In this document: piece after piece, positions 16,824-24,817 of the stretch
Numbering within the stretch: the first letter of the stretch is position 1
How the letters are laid out: every line of letters begins with the position of its first letter
Assembly (NCBI RefSeq): GCF_016469335.1
Contig: NZ_CP059888.1
Location: forward strand, 1,240,001 to 1,304,000
Source: Flocculibacter collagenilyticus
GTDB lineage: Bacteria; Pseudomonadota; Gammaproteobacteria; Enterobacterales; Alteromonadaceae
Direction: 5' to 3'
DNA: 64,000 nt
Translations under genes and position numbers: made by a program
The notes under the pieces: generated by a model
Database searches by the model: none
Seen by the model: the letters and a program-made list of their open reading frames with translations, nothing else
Told to the model about the DNA's origin: nothing

Positions 16824-18899
16824 ATGAAGAGTAATTCTACCGTTAATCCAACAATTTTTTTATTTATAAGTTTCTTTTTAGCTGGTTGTGTATCTAGCCA
16901 AGGAGTCAAAACGGAGCCTGTAAACTCATTTTTATCTGAAAAAATAAATACTAATGATGCGTCAGTTAATAGTCAAAACGATAAAAGTATAGATGATCAG
17001 TCCAGGAATACGGGGGGGTTATCTTATGTTCACAGCATTAAGCATGAAAGTGAGTTTATTAAAAAACCATTGGATGTCGAAGAAAAGCTTAGTGACAATG
17101 AGATGCTTACAATTTCTGCGGATCAACTTTTCTTAAAAGACTTTATTCATTACGTACTTGGTGAAGAGCTAAGTCTTAGCTACATTATCGGCAATGATGT
17201 TAAAAATGATACTGATAGAATAAGTCTGAACCTACAATCTGAGATTAGTAAACGAAAACTATTTAGTTTAAGTGAAGAAGTACTTTCCGAGAGAGGCTAT
17301 GTAATACGGTACGACGACGGAGTTTACTATATACACAAGCGCGCGGGAGGTATGGCTAGTCACAATATTGTTTATGGATATGGTGGAGAAATTGAAGATG
17401 TACCAAATACAGCAACTGAAATTATTCAAATGGTACCATTTAAATATGGTCAAACTAGCTTACTTAACCTTATGCTCAAACAGATTGTTAATGTTCAGCT
17501 TTTTATTGATCACGAGCGCAACGCTGCCTTACTTAGGGGGAAGCGAGCTGAAATTTTACGGGCTTTAGAGTTTATTCAGTTAATTGACAGGCCAAGATTT
17601 AGAGAGCGTAAAGTTGCAATATATAAAAGCACTTTTATTTCCACGCAAGAGCTCTTACAGAAATTGAAGGAATTATTAGTTCAGGATGGTGTATCTGTTA
17701 ATAATGCAAACCTTACCACCAGCGCTGTATCGCTGGTACCTCTAGAGCGTATAGGCGCATTGGTTGTTTTTTCTAACAGTAAGGACTTGATAGAAAGGGT
17801 GGGATATTGGGCTGAGGAAATTGATAAACCTCTGGTTACCACTGAAAAACAGTACTTCGTGTATACACCTCGCTATTCTAGAGCAACAGATTTAGGTCAA
17901 AGTTTACAGTTACTTATAGGAGGCGCTAGCAACTTATCAAGGAGTAATGAAGGTAATAAGGTTAGTGCAAATAGTCAAAATAAAGCCGTTAAGTCGAGCA
18001 TGAATACATCTAACAGCTCAGTGAGTCATGGGCAAGGGAGAGATGTGAATTTTGTTGTTGATGAAAGGGCAAATACAATCATTATCGAGTCTACAGGAGA
18101 AAAGTATCAACAGTTGCTACCCTTGATAACGAGATTAGATGTGCTTCCAAAGCAGGTCATGCTCGAGGTTCTGATTGCTGAAGTAACTTTAACAGATGAG
18201 TTTAAGCAAGGTGTAGAGTTTGCTTTAAGCAATGGAAGCTACAACTTGTCAACTTCAGGAGCATTTGGTTCAAAGTCATTTGGTGGGTTATCTTACTTAG
18301 TAAGTGGTGTTAATGGTAGCCTTTCATTAAACCTTTTTGAAACAAACAGTAATGTAAATATTATATCAAAACCTTCAATTGTTGTTAGAGATGGGGTTCA
18401 GGCTCAAATAAGAGTTGGTACAGACATTCCAATTGTTGGCCAAACAGTGCAAGATCCTTTAAGTGGTGAAAAGCAAGTTACATCAATAGAATATAGAAGC
18501 ACGGGTGTTGAGTTAAGTGTAACACCTGTTGTAAATGCTCAAGGTGTAGTCATTATGGAAATTCAACAAAGTATTAGTAATGAGGCGGATGGGGGGTCAA
18601 CTGTTGCTAATTCACCTTCAATTTTTGAAAGGAGTATTTCTACCGAGGTTGTTGCGGAAAGCGGTCAAACGGTTATTTTAGGTGGACTAATTAGTGAGAA
18701 CAAGAGTAATAAGCAAACAGCTGTACCTGGAATATCTGATTTACCTATTATAGGAAGTTTATTTGGTGCAACATCTAATACAGGCACCAAAACAGAATTA
18801 ATTGTGCTGGTTACACCTAAGATTATAGAGTCAGCTGAAGAATGGGTTGAGATAAAGGAAAAGCTTCATCAAGGATTGGATCAGTTACAGATATTTTAA
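16824..18899 (+). CDS. gspD: GspD-like secretin (outer-membrane lipoprotein)
   Basis: A 691-residue secretin forming the outer-membrane channel. The signal ends in a lipobox (FFLAGC), so it is probably a self-piloting lipoprotein. After a Ser/Asn-rich linker, an N0 domain begins near residue 98. N1 (near 200), N2 (about 265-345) and N3 (about 350-440) follow, N3 with a Ser/Asn-rich insertion. The C-terminal secretin domain contains NIISKPSIVVRDGVQAQIRVG, the membrane-lip segment, VPGISDLPIIGSLFG and TELIVLVTPKII. It is last in the operon, whereas gspD is normally second. PilQ/MshL was considered, but all neighbours are pseudopilin and Gsp genes. A G7 tract lies at 17012-17018. Confidence 0.92.
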   Translation: MKSNSTVNPTIFLFISFFLAGCVSSQGVKTEPVNSFLSEKINTNDASVNSQNDKSIDDQSRNTGGLSYVHSIKHESEFIKKPLDVEEKLSDNEMLTISADQLFLKDFIHYVLGEELSLSYIIGNDVKNDTDRISLNLQSEISKRKLFSLSEEVLSERGYVIRYDDGVYYIHKRAGGMASHNIVYGYGGEIEDVPNTATEIIQMVPFKYGQTSLLNLMLKQIVNVQLFIDHERNAALLRGKRAEILRALEFIQLIDRPRFRERKVAIYKSTFISTQELLQKLKELLVQDGVSVNNANLTTSAVSLVPLERIGALVVFSNSKDLIERVGYWAEEIDKPLVTTEKQYFVYTPRYSRATDLGQSLQLLIGGASNLSRSNEGNKVSANSQNKAVKSSMNTSNSSVSHGQGRDVNFVVDERANTIIIESTGEKYQQLLPLITRLDVLPKQVMLEVLIAEVTLTDEFKQGVEFALSNGSYNLSTSGAFGSKSFGGLSYLVSGVNGSLSLNLFETNSNVNIISKPSIVVRDGVQAQIRVGTDIPIVGQTVQDPLSGEKQVTSIEYRSTGVELSVTPVVNAQGVVIMEIQQSISNEADGGSTVANSPSIFERSISTEVVAESGQTVILGGLISENKSNKQTAVPGISDLPIIGSLFGATSNTGTKTELIVLVTPKIIESAEEWVEIKEKLHQGLDQLQIF

Positions 18900-18987
18900 A
18901 AGTGAAATTGTTAAATAATGCTTTATCTTTGAATAGAAAGATATTTGCATAAATTAAATAATTCATTGATAATCTGGGTTTACTTGC

Positions 18988-19017
18988 TTGACAGTCTAGG
19001 TTTCATCTGCGTAAAAT
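18988..19017 (+). promoter_or_regulatory. Strong sigma70-type promoter of the surface protein gene
   Basis: A consensus -35 box TTGACA (18988-18993) and a near-consensus -10 box TAAAAT (19012-19017) are 18 bases apart. This is the best promoter match I noticed in the window. It sits about 180 bases before the start of the secreted protein gene, implying a long untranslated leader. Confidence 0.65.
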
Positions 19018-19116
19018 TGCAACCAGCTTTGCTATATTTTCTCTTTATGCTAAATTTTAGTCTTAGTATAAGAATTTTTACACTTTCGATATAATTTCGA
19101 AATTAATTATAAGTAT

Positions 19117-19183
19117 TGGAACGCCTGTTCCAGAAAAATCAGGTCATACCATTTAAGGTGTGTTCCTGTTTCATGAAACTAGG
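19117..19183 (+). promoter_or_regulatory. Structured 5' leader with hairpin touching the ribosome binding site
   Basis: Two inverted repeats lie in the leader. The first is TGGAAC-GCCT-GTTCCA at 19117-19132. The second is the perfect palindrome GTTTCATGAAAC at 19168-19179, which can be extended by CCT on the left and AGG on the right with one bulged base. The right side includes the AGG of the AGGAG ribosome binding site (19181-19185), so folding could mask translation initiation or protect the mRNA. Structure is inferred from pairing only. Confidence 0.45.
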
Positions 19184-19195
19184 AGAATGGAAAAA

Positions 19196-20647
19196 ATGTT
19201 AAAAAAATCTCTAATCGCTTTGGCGATCGTGGGTTCTGTATCTTCAGTTGCAAATGCATCTGTTGTTAGCTATGAATTGCAAATGAATGGCGCAGGAGCG
19301 GATGTAACTGCTATAGATGTTACTGTTGCAACTGCTGATGTTGTGATTTCTAAAGAAGGTTTGGCAGGTGCAGGCTCAATCTCAACTTTAGATATTCCAG
19401 CTGGCGATGACAATCCGTCTACAGAATTTCAACCTGACGCTTCTGAATTTGCTCTTTATATCAAAACTGATGTTACAGTTCAAAATGGTGATTTTGTATA
19501 TGTAACTTTCCCAGGTGCAGCATTTGATACTACTGGTGCTAACCCTGAGCTTAGTATGCTTACGGTTGTTAATGCTGCTGGTAATGATGATGATATCGAT
19601 ACTCCAGATTCAAATCTTTCTTTCATCAAGTACGAAGGTGATAGTATTGTTTTTGGTGCAACAGCTGCTGTTAATGCGGGATCTATTTTGGCACTTGATA
19701 ATGTAACACTTAAGTCAACTTCAGCTGCTTCCATTGCGCCAACTTTCCGTGCGGTAAATACTGTGATTGGTGATTATGCTACTGGTACAGCTAAAAAAGC
19801 TCTTAAGCAAGTATCTGAGTTTTCTGATGTGGATGTTACTGCAAACACAGGGGCGCTTGATGGTGTTATTGATGTATCACAAGACCGTTTAGAGTTCACA
19901 ACTGGTAAAACAGATGCCCTTGGTTTAGATCTGGCTCTTACTCCTGTAGATAAGCTGCCTATCTCTACCGTGAGTTTTGATCTTACTCTTAATGGTGATT
20001 TCACTTCGCTTGATACAGACAGTGATAATAAATTGGAAGCGGGCGAAGGTTCAATTACTGCTAGCTCTGGTACAGTTACTGCGGCTGCAGACTTATCATC
20101 TGTAACAATTGAAGGTATGACAGCAGCAACTCCAGCTACAATTACAATTACTGTGCCTGGTGCGTCAGCTGAAGATGCAAAAATGCTTGCTAAGCAGTCT
20201 TTCACGTATTCAATAACTAGTGATTATACTGCTACTTCGGCCAAGTCTGACGTTAAAGTTATTACTGATGCAAGTGCAGGTGCTTGGACTCTTAACGGTT
20301 CAGTAGTTAAAATTCCTTACATGCCTTTTGGCGATAATACTCAGGTTGTATTACGTTTAACTAACACTTCTTCTAAGTCTGGCGATATGTCAGTACGCTA
20401 TATTCTTGAAGATGGTCAAGACTCTTGGAAGTCTTTGGGGGTGGTTAGTGAGGTTAGTGCTGGCTTAACTGATATCTCTAGTATGGTTATGGATGCAGTT
20501 AAAGCGGATGCTGGTGCTACTAAAGGTAAAGTTGCTCTAGAAATTACTACTAACGTTCCAAAAGATAGTGTTGATGTTACAGCATTATTTAAAGTTCTTT
20601 CTGAGCAAGATCGTGCAGTTATGGCTGCCGAAGAAACTGCTAACTAA
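19196..20647 (+). CDS. Abundant secreted surface protein, S-layer-like candidate
   Basis: A 483-residue secreted protein. I place the start at ATG 19196, ten bases after AGGAG; ATG 19187 is too close to it and GTG 19160 reads through it. A Sec signal MLKKSLIALAIVGSVSSVANA should be cut after Ala21. The mature chain has no cysteine, is acidic and very rich in Ala, Thr, Ser, Val, Asp and Gly, with many alternating beta-strand patterns. Residues 273-284 (DTDSDNKLEAGE) look like a calcium-binding EF-hand/dockerin-type loop. Codons are strongly biased to GCT, GTT, ACT and GGT, unlike the neighbouring minor pseudopilin genes, which suggests high expression. It has its own promoter and terminator and directly follows the T2SS-like operon. 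These traits fit marine S-layer proteins such as the Slr4 family of Pseudoalteromonas; homology to Slr4 is not demonstrated. It could instead be another abundant exported or matrix protein. Confidence 0.7.
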   Translation: MLKKSLIALAIVGSVSSVANASVVSYELQMNGAGADVTAIDVTVATADVVISKEGLAGAGSISTLDIPAGDDNPSTEFQPDASEFALYIKTDVTVQNGDFVYVTFPGAAFDTTGANPELSMLTVVNAAGNDDDIDTPDSNLSFIKYEGDSIVFGATAAVNAGSILALDNVTLKSTSAASIAPTFRAVNTVIGDYATGTAKKALKQVSEFSDVDVTANTGALDGVIDVSQDRLEFTTGKTDALGLDLALTPVDKLPISTVSFDLTLNGDFTSLDTDSDNKLEAGEGSITASSGTVTAAADLSSVTIEGMTAATPATITITVPGASAEDAKMLAKQSFTYSITSDYTATSAKSDVKVITDASAGAWTLNGSVVKIPYMPFGDNTQVVLRLTNTSSKSGDMSVRYILEDGQDSWKSLGVVSEVSAGLTDISSMVMDAVKADAGATKGKVALEITTNVPKDSVDVTALFKVLSEQDRAVMAAEETAN

Positions 20648-20669
20648 CCTTTAATTTGGTATTTGTAAT

Positions 20670-20693
20670 AAGCGAGCATTGCTCGCTTTTTTT
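20670..20693 (+). terminator. Rho-independent terminator after the surface protein gene
   Basis: An eight-base GC-rich stem (AAGCGAGC and GCTCGCTT) with a three-base loop is followed by five more T. It lies 23 bases after the stop and isolates the surface protein gene from the glycan cluster. Confidence 0.9.
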
Positions 20694-20727
20694 GTAAATA
20701 GAAACCGTTTTTAAATAGTGATTAAAA

Positions 20728-21960
20728 TTGAAAATTGCGATTTTTGTTGAACAATTTCCTGCCTTATCGCAAACCTTTGTTTTAAAACAAGTAACTTCCC
20801 TTATAGACCTAGGTTTTGATGTTTCCATTCTTTCAATACATTGTCCCAAAAAAATGGATATCATGCATAAAAACTTTGTTGATTATGGGCTACAGGGTAA
20901 GACGCAATATCTAACGCCAAGTTATAGTTCAACGATTCAAAAATTTCTGCAGCGTTTGCGTTGCTTGTTTGAGGGGGGGGCTAGTTTTAAAACTCTACCT
21001 ACAGTACTTAGAGCTCTTAATCTAAAGCGCTTCAATCATCACGCGAGAAGTGGTTTACTTTTATCTATAGCTGCTAATGAAAAAAACTACAAACAGTATG
21101 ATGTTGTAATTTGTCATTTTGGTACAACAGGAGTTATTGCAAACAAATTAAAGCAGCTAGGAGTAATTAACGGTAAGATTGTTACAATTTTCCATGGCTT
21201 TGAGCTTTCTATGCATAATGTTCTAAAGAAAAATGATAGTGATTATAAGAACTTGTTTTCTCAAACTGATTTAATGTTACCAGTAAGTGATAAGTGGAAA
21301 GAAAAACTAATTTCATTAGGTTGCCCACCTGATAAAATACAAGTGAATAGGGTGGGAATAGATTTAAAAGAGTTTGCTTATCAACACCCTAGGCATACTA
21401 CTTCAGCTCTTAAAATATTTACAGTTGCTCGTTTTACAGAAAAAAAGGGACTCGATATTGCGCTTAGGGCATTAGCAATAGTTAAACAGAAGGTTAATTT
21501 TGAATATATATTAGCGGGCTCTGGCGAACTAGAAGCGACACTTAAACAACTTGTAAAGGATTTGGGGCTTTGTAAGCATGTTTCATTTATAGGTGCCATA
21601 AGCCAAGAGGAGGTTGTGAAATATATCAGCTCTTCCGATATATTCTTACAGCCAAGTATAACTGCATCAAATGGAGACATGGAGGGGGTTCCTGTAGCAC
21701 TAATGGAAGCGATGGCGCTTGGGACTCCTGTTATTTCAACTTTCCATAGTGGTATTCCTGAATTAATTTCCAATAACTTACATGGATTATTAGCGCCTGA
21801 AAGAAATGTTGACGTACTTGCTCAGTGCCTTATTACTTTGATGGAAGAAGATAAGCTTAGAGAAAAGTTAGCTAAAAACGCTAGGATACAAGTAGAGAAT
21901 ATCGCTGACTTGAAGAATAATAATAGAAAATTAATTTCAATATTAAGAAAGTTGAAGTAA
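20728..21960 (+). CDS. Glycosyltransferase, GT4 family (AmsK/WcaL-like)
   Basis: A 410-residue GT-B fold glycosyltransferase. The start is TTG 20728, giving MKIAIFVEQFPALSQTFVLKQ, an N-terminus typical of the AmsK/WcaL subgroup of exopolysaccharide transferases. The C-terminal nucleotide-sugar site includes the conserved GT4 block around residue 220 (IFTVARFTEKKGLDIALRAL) and the EX7E region EGVPVALMEAMALGTPVIS. It is the first gene of the forward glycan operon. The sugar moved and the linkage cannot be told. A G8 tract at 20973-20980 lies inside the gene. Confidence 0.88.
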   Translation: MKIAIFVEQFPALSQTFVLKQVTSLIDLGFDVSILSIHCPKKMDIMHKNFVDYGLQGKTQYLTPSYSSTIQKFLQRLRCLFEGGASFKTLPTVLRALNLKRFNHHARSGLLLSIAANEKNYKQYDVVICHFGTTGVIANKLKQLGVINGKIVTIFHGFELSMHNVLKKNDSDYKNLFSQTDLMLPVSDKWKEKLISLGCPPDKIQVNRVGIDLKEFAYQHPRHTTSALKIFTVARFTEKKGLDIALRALAIVKQKVNFEYILAGSGELEATLKQLVKDLGLCKHVSFIGAISQEEVVKYISSSDIFLQPSITASNGDMEGVPVALMEAMALGTPVISTFHSGIPELISNNLHGLLAPERNVDVLAQCLITLMEEDKLREKLAKNARIQVENIADLKNNNRKLISILRKLK

Positions 21961-21980
21961 TAGATTAAAGGGTATTTTAA

Positions 21981-22709
21981 GTGATATCACACAAAGACAG
22001 GTGTATATTTGTGCATATACCCAAAACAGCAGGGCAAAGTATTGAAAGTGTGTTTATTAAGCGTGCTGGACTGACATGGCAACAACGCTCCCACCTATTA
22101 CTCAGGCCTAATAGTGATCCAAGCTTAGGTCCACCCCGATTAGCTCATCTGACAGCAGCTGAATATATAGAATTAAAGTATATTTCTGAAAAAAAATTTA
22201 TAGATTACTTTAAATTTAGTTTTGTTCGTAACCCTTGGGCCAGAATAGTATCAGAGTATAGATATCGTAGATTGCAGGCAGTATGTCAGTATCAGCATGA
22301 CTTTAAAACATGGTTGTTTCAGTATTATCCCAAAAAAACTGACGATAATTATGATCTATCTCAAGACTTGTATAGACACATTATCCCGCAGTCAAATTTT
22401 TTATATGACAAGTCAGGTAACTGCTTAGTTGACTTTGTTGGTAAATTTGAAACTTTACAATCTGACTTTAGTAAGGTCTGTAGCAGACTAGATATTTCAA
22501 ACACAGAGCTGCCACATAAAAATAAGAACACTGCCACAGGTATTAAAAATAGAATTAAGTTAGTTTCGAAGCAACTTTTCCAAAATTTGCAACTTACCTC
22601 TAAAGATACTCAGTGTTATAAGGCAATGTATGATCAAGAGTCAAAAGAGTTCGTAGAGTCTTTATATGAAGAGGATATACTACTTTTTAATTACACATTT
22701 GAAGATTGA
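21981..22709 (+). CDS. Sulfotransferase family protein
   Basis: A 242-residue protein with both PAPS-binding signatures of the carbohydrate sulfotransferase family. The 5'-phosphosulfate loop reads FVHIPKTAGQSIESVF at about residues 10-25. The 3'-phosphate motif reads FSFVRNPWARIVSEYRYR at about 79-96. It has no signal or membrane segment and would act in the cytoplasm on a lipid-linked sugar. The GTG start is supported by AAAGGG eight bases upstream. Its place among glycosyltransferases, and the PAPS-making genes 28 kb downstream, suggest a sulfated surface glycan. Confidence 0.87.
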   Translation: MISHKDRCIFVHIPKTAGQSIESVFIKRAGLTWQQRSHLLLRPNSDPSLGPPRLAHLTAAEYIELKYISEKKFIDYFKFSFVRNPWARIVSEYRYRRLQAVCQYQHDFKTWLFQYYPKKTDDNYDLSQDLYRHIIPQSNFLYDKSGNCLVDFVGKFETLQSDFSKVCSRLDISNTELPHKNKNTATGIKNRIKLVSKQLFQNLQLTSKDTQCYKAMYDQESKEFVESLYEEDILLFNYTFED

Positions 22710-22718
22710 TTTTATTTC

Positions 22719-23987
22719 ATGAATAAGCGAAATAAACAATTTTGGCTAAAAGATACGGCTATAGTTTTTGTATTGAAAGTCTTTTTCACGTTTTGCTCTT
22801 TTGTTTCAAGTGTACTTTTGTCTCGTTACTTTGGTGGAGAAAGGATTGGAGTATACTTTAGCTTCGTATCGGCGCTAACTATCGCTTCTGTTCTTTGTCG
22901 TTGTGGAATAGATAATGTGATAACGCGTTTTATAGCGAGTAAAGTGTCTATAAAAAAAAGCGCTATTTTGATGTGGGCGTTTTCTAAGCTGCACATTACA
23001 TCATACATATCTGTGTCCATCTCAGTAGCTATTTTCGGAATGAGCTACTTTAGTTCCTCACACAAAGGTATACATTTAGCTATTGCTTTTGCGGCCCTTT
23101 TTGCTCCGTTGCTGAGCTATGGGGCTGTTTATGAGAGCGCTTTCAAAGGAATAAAAAATGTTAAGCTATATGGTTTTTACAATGGCGTTGCTCGTTTTTT
23201 ACTACTCTGTACAGCGTTTGGTGTTATTCATTTTTATGAATACTTGGATATTGAGACGTACATTGTTGTACACGGAATAGTATTGTCTTTTTACTTACTT
23301 TTTATTTATTGCCATTGGTTAATTATAGAAAAAAACCTTGATATGGAAGTCGGTTCTACAGATATCGTGATGCTTAATCGTTCAAGCCCTGATAATTGGA
23401 TCATTGCAGTATTATCTGTTTTTATGCTTCATTCTTTACAAGTAGGTGTCGGTTTTTTGAGTTCGCAACAAGAAGCAGGTTTATTTGGTGTTTCTATGCG
23501 AGTTGCGAGCGTTTTAGTATTTCTCTTAGCTGCATTTAACACTGTTCTTGCGCCTCGTTTTGCTGAGTGTTCAATGGCAAGTAGCAATGAAGCTCTTAAG
23601 TTACTTTATAAAAGGACTACAATTATATGTGGACTGATTAGTGTACCAATTATTACTTTAATTTGGCTATTCTCATCAGAAATACTTTTGCTTTTCGGTG
23701 CAGAGTTTATTGACGCTAAACTCACATTACAGGTTTTATTGTTGGGGCAGCTTTTTAAAGCTTTAGTAGGGCCCACTGGAAATCTTCTGATAATGTCTGG
23801 AAATGAAGCTGTGCAGAAAAAAGCAGTTTTTATATCAGTAATTGTACTAGTTTCACTTGGGGGGGGGTTAATTCCAGTATATGGTGCACTTGGAGCTGCC
23901 TTATCTGCATCAGCGGCTGTTATTGTAAATAATGCTATTAGCTTCATATACGTAATTGATAAATTCAAAAATAGGGAAACAACGTGA
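22719..23987 (+). CDS. Polysaccharide flippase (Wzx/MATE-like), first of three
   Basis: A 422-residue integral membrane protein with about 12 hydrophobic helices and the Polysacc_synt start pattern (ALKVFFTFCSFVSSVLLSRYFGG-like, read here as a Lys/Arg-flanked first helix ending LLSRYFGGERIGVYF). It probably moves an undecaprenyl-linked oligosaccharide across the inner membrane. It overlaps the next gene by four bases (GTGA). A nine-base G tract at 23859-23867 encodes GGG near the C-terminus, and slippage there would truncate the protein. Confidence 0.85.
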   Translation: MNKRNKQFWLKDTAIVFVLKVFFTFCSFVSSVLLSRYFGGERIGVYFSFVSALTIASVLCRCGIDNVITRFIASKVSIKKSAILMWAFSKLHITSYISVSISVAIFGMSYFSSSHKGIHLAIAFAALFAPLLSYGAVYESAFKGIKNVKLYGFYNGVARFLLLCTAFGVIHFYEYLDIETYIVVHGIVLSFYLLFIYCHWLIIEKNLDMEVGSTDIVMLNRSSPDNWIIAVLSVFMLHSLQVGVGFLSSQQEAGLFGVSMRVASVLVFLLAAFNTVLAPRFAECSMASSNEALKLLYKRTTIICGLISVPIITLIWLFSSEILLLFGAEFIDAKLTLQVLLLGQLFKALVGPTGNLLIMSGNEAVQKKAVFISVIVLVSLGGGLIPVYGALGAALSASAAVIVNNAISFIYVIDKFKNRETT

Positions 23988-24817
23988 AATCTTTTAACTT
24001 TTATGTTCGTTATAAAAAGCTGTTTCAACGTTATTTGAATAAGGATAGTGTTTTTATATATCAAATGGGTAAAGTAGGCTCGACCTCATTAGAGGGTAGC
24101 ATTGACGGAGCTGTTCACGTTCATACGTTCCATGCAAGGAATCATACATGTCCTGTTAGGCTCAGAGGTATGGCTAGATTTGGGGGGAGGTATTATTTAA
24201 ATCGTCTAAAACAAGAGCTTGTATACATAGTATGTAAGTGTTTATTCAAAAGAAGGAGGCAAACTAAGATTATAAGCTTAGTGCGCGAACCCTTATCAAG
24301 AAATATTTCTATGTTTTTCCACGACATAGATGCTTATATATTTTCTGCTTATACAAATTGTTTAGGAGGTGGAAGGCAACTATCTACGAGAGAGCAATCC
24401 TCAAACTTCCTTGTAGAAGTTTTTTCAAGTGAGTTTAATCATGAATACCCTGTTAAATGGTTTGATGAGGAATTGAAGGCGACCACAGGCATTGATATCT
24501 ATGACTATTCGTTTGATATTAATAAGGGCTATGCTCTAATACAGTCGGGAAAGTTTTCTCTTTTATTGCTTAGAAGTGATAAGCTCACTCAAAATATTGC
24601 AATTATTGAAAGTTTTGTGGGGAGGGAAATTAAGTTGGGAGCTAAGAACCTTGCCAGAGATAAATGGTATTGGGAGGCTTATCAACAATTTATTGATAAT
24701 TATAAGCTATCAGAGTCTATGTCGAAACTGTTATATGATAATAGATTTATGAAACACTTTTTTTCAAAAGATGAAATTAGCGCCCTAAAAGTAGAGGGGA
24801 AGTGTGAAGTGCCCTGA
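23984..24817 (+). CDS. NKWYS-type putative capsular sulfotransferase
   Basis: A 277-residue protein of the family annotated as putative capsular polysaccharide synthesis protein (NKWYS). The N-terminal P-loop-like block FIYQMGKVGSTSLEGS at about 24-39 resembles the 5'-PSB loop of sulfotransferases. LVREPLSRNISMFFHD at about residue 98 resembles the 3'-phosphate site. The naming motif appears as RDKWYW near residue 225. The start is a GTG overlapping the flippase stop. A PAPS-dependent role is therefore likely but inferred. It is the last gene before a 462-base gap, so it probably ends this transcription unit. Confidence 0.75.
   Translation: MKSFNFYVRYKKLFQRYLNKDSVFIYQMGKVGSTSLEGSIDGAVHVHTFHARNHTCPVRLRGMARFGGRYYLNRLKQELVYIVCKCLFKRRRQTKIISLVREPLSRNISMFFHDIDAYIFSAYTNCLGGGRQLSTREQSSNFLVEVFSSEFNHEYPVKWFDEELKATTGIDIYDYSFDINKGYALIQSGKFSLLLLRSDKLTQNIAIIESFVGREIKLGAKNLARDKWYWEAYQQFIDNYKLSESMSKLLYDNRFMKHFFSKDEISALKVEGKCEVP

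Noticed and set aside
16824-18899. Secretin read as PilQ or MshL of a type IV pilus
   Set aside because: The operon holds GspG-, H-, I-, J- and K-like pseudopilins and a GspC-like protein, and no pilin assembly genes such as pilT or pilMNOP.
19480-20205. Minus-strand open frames inside the surface protein gene
   Set aside because: They come from the strong GCT/ACT codon bias of the true gene and have no ribosome binding site or recognisable domain.
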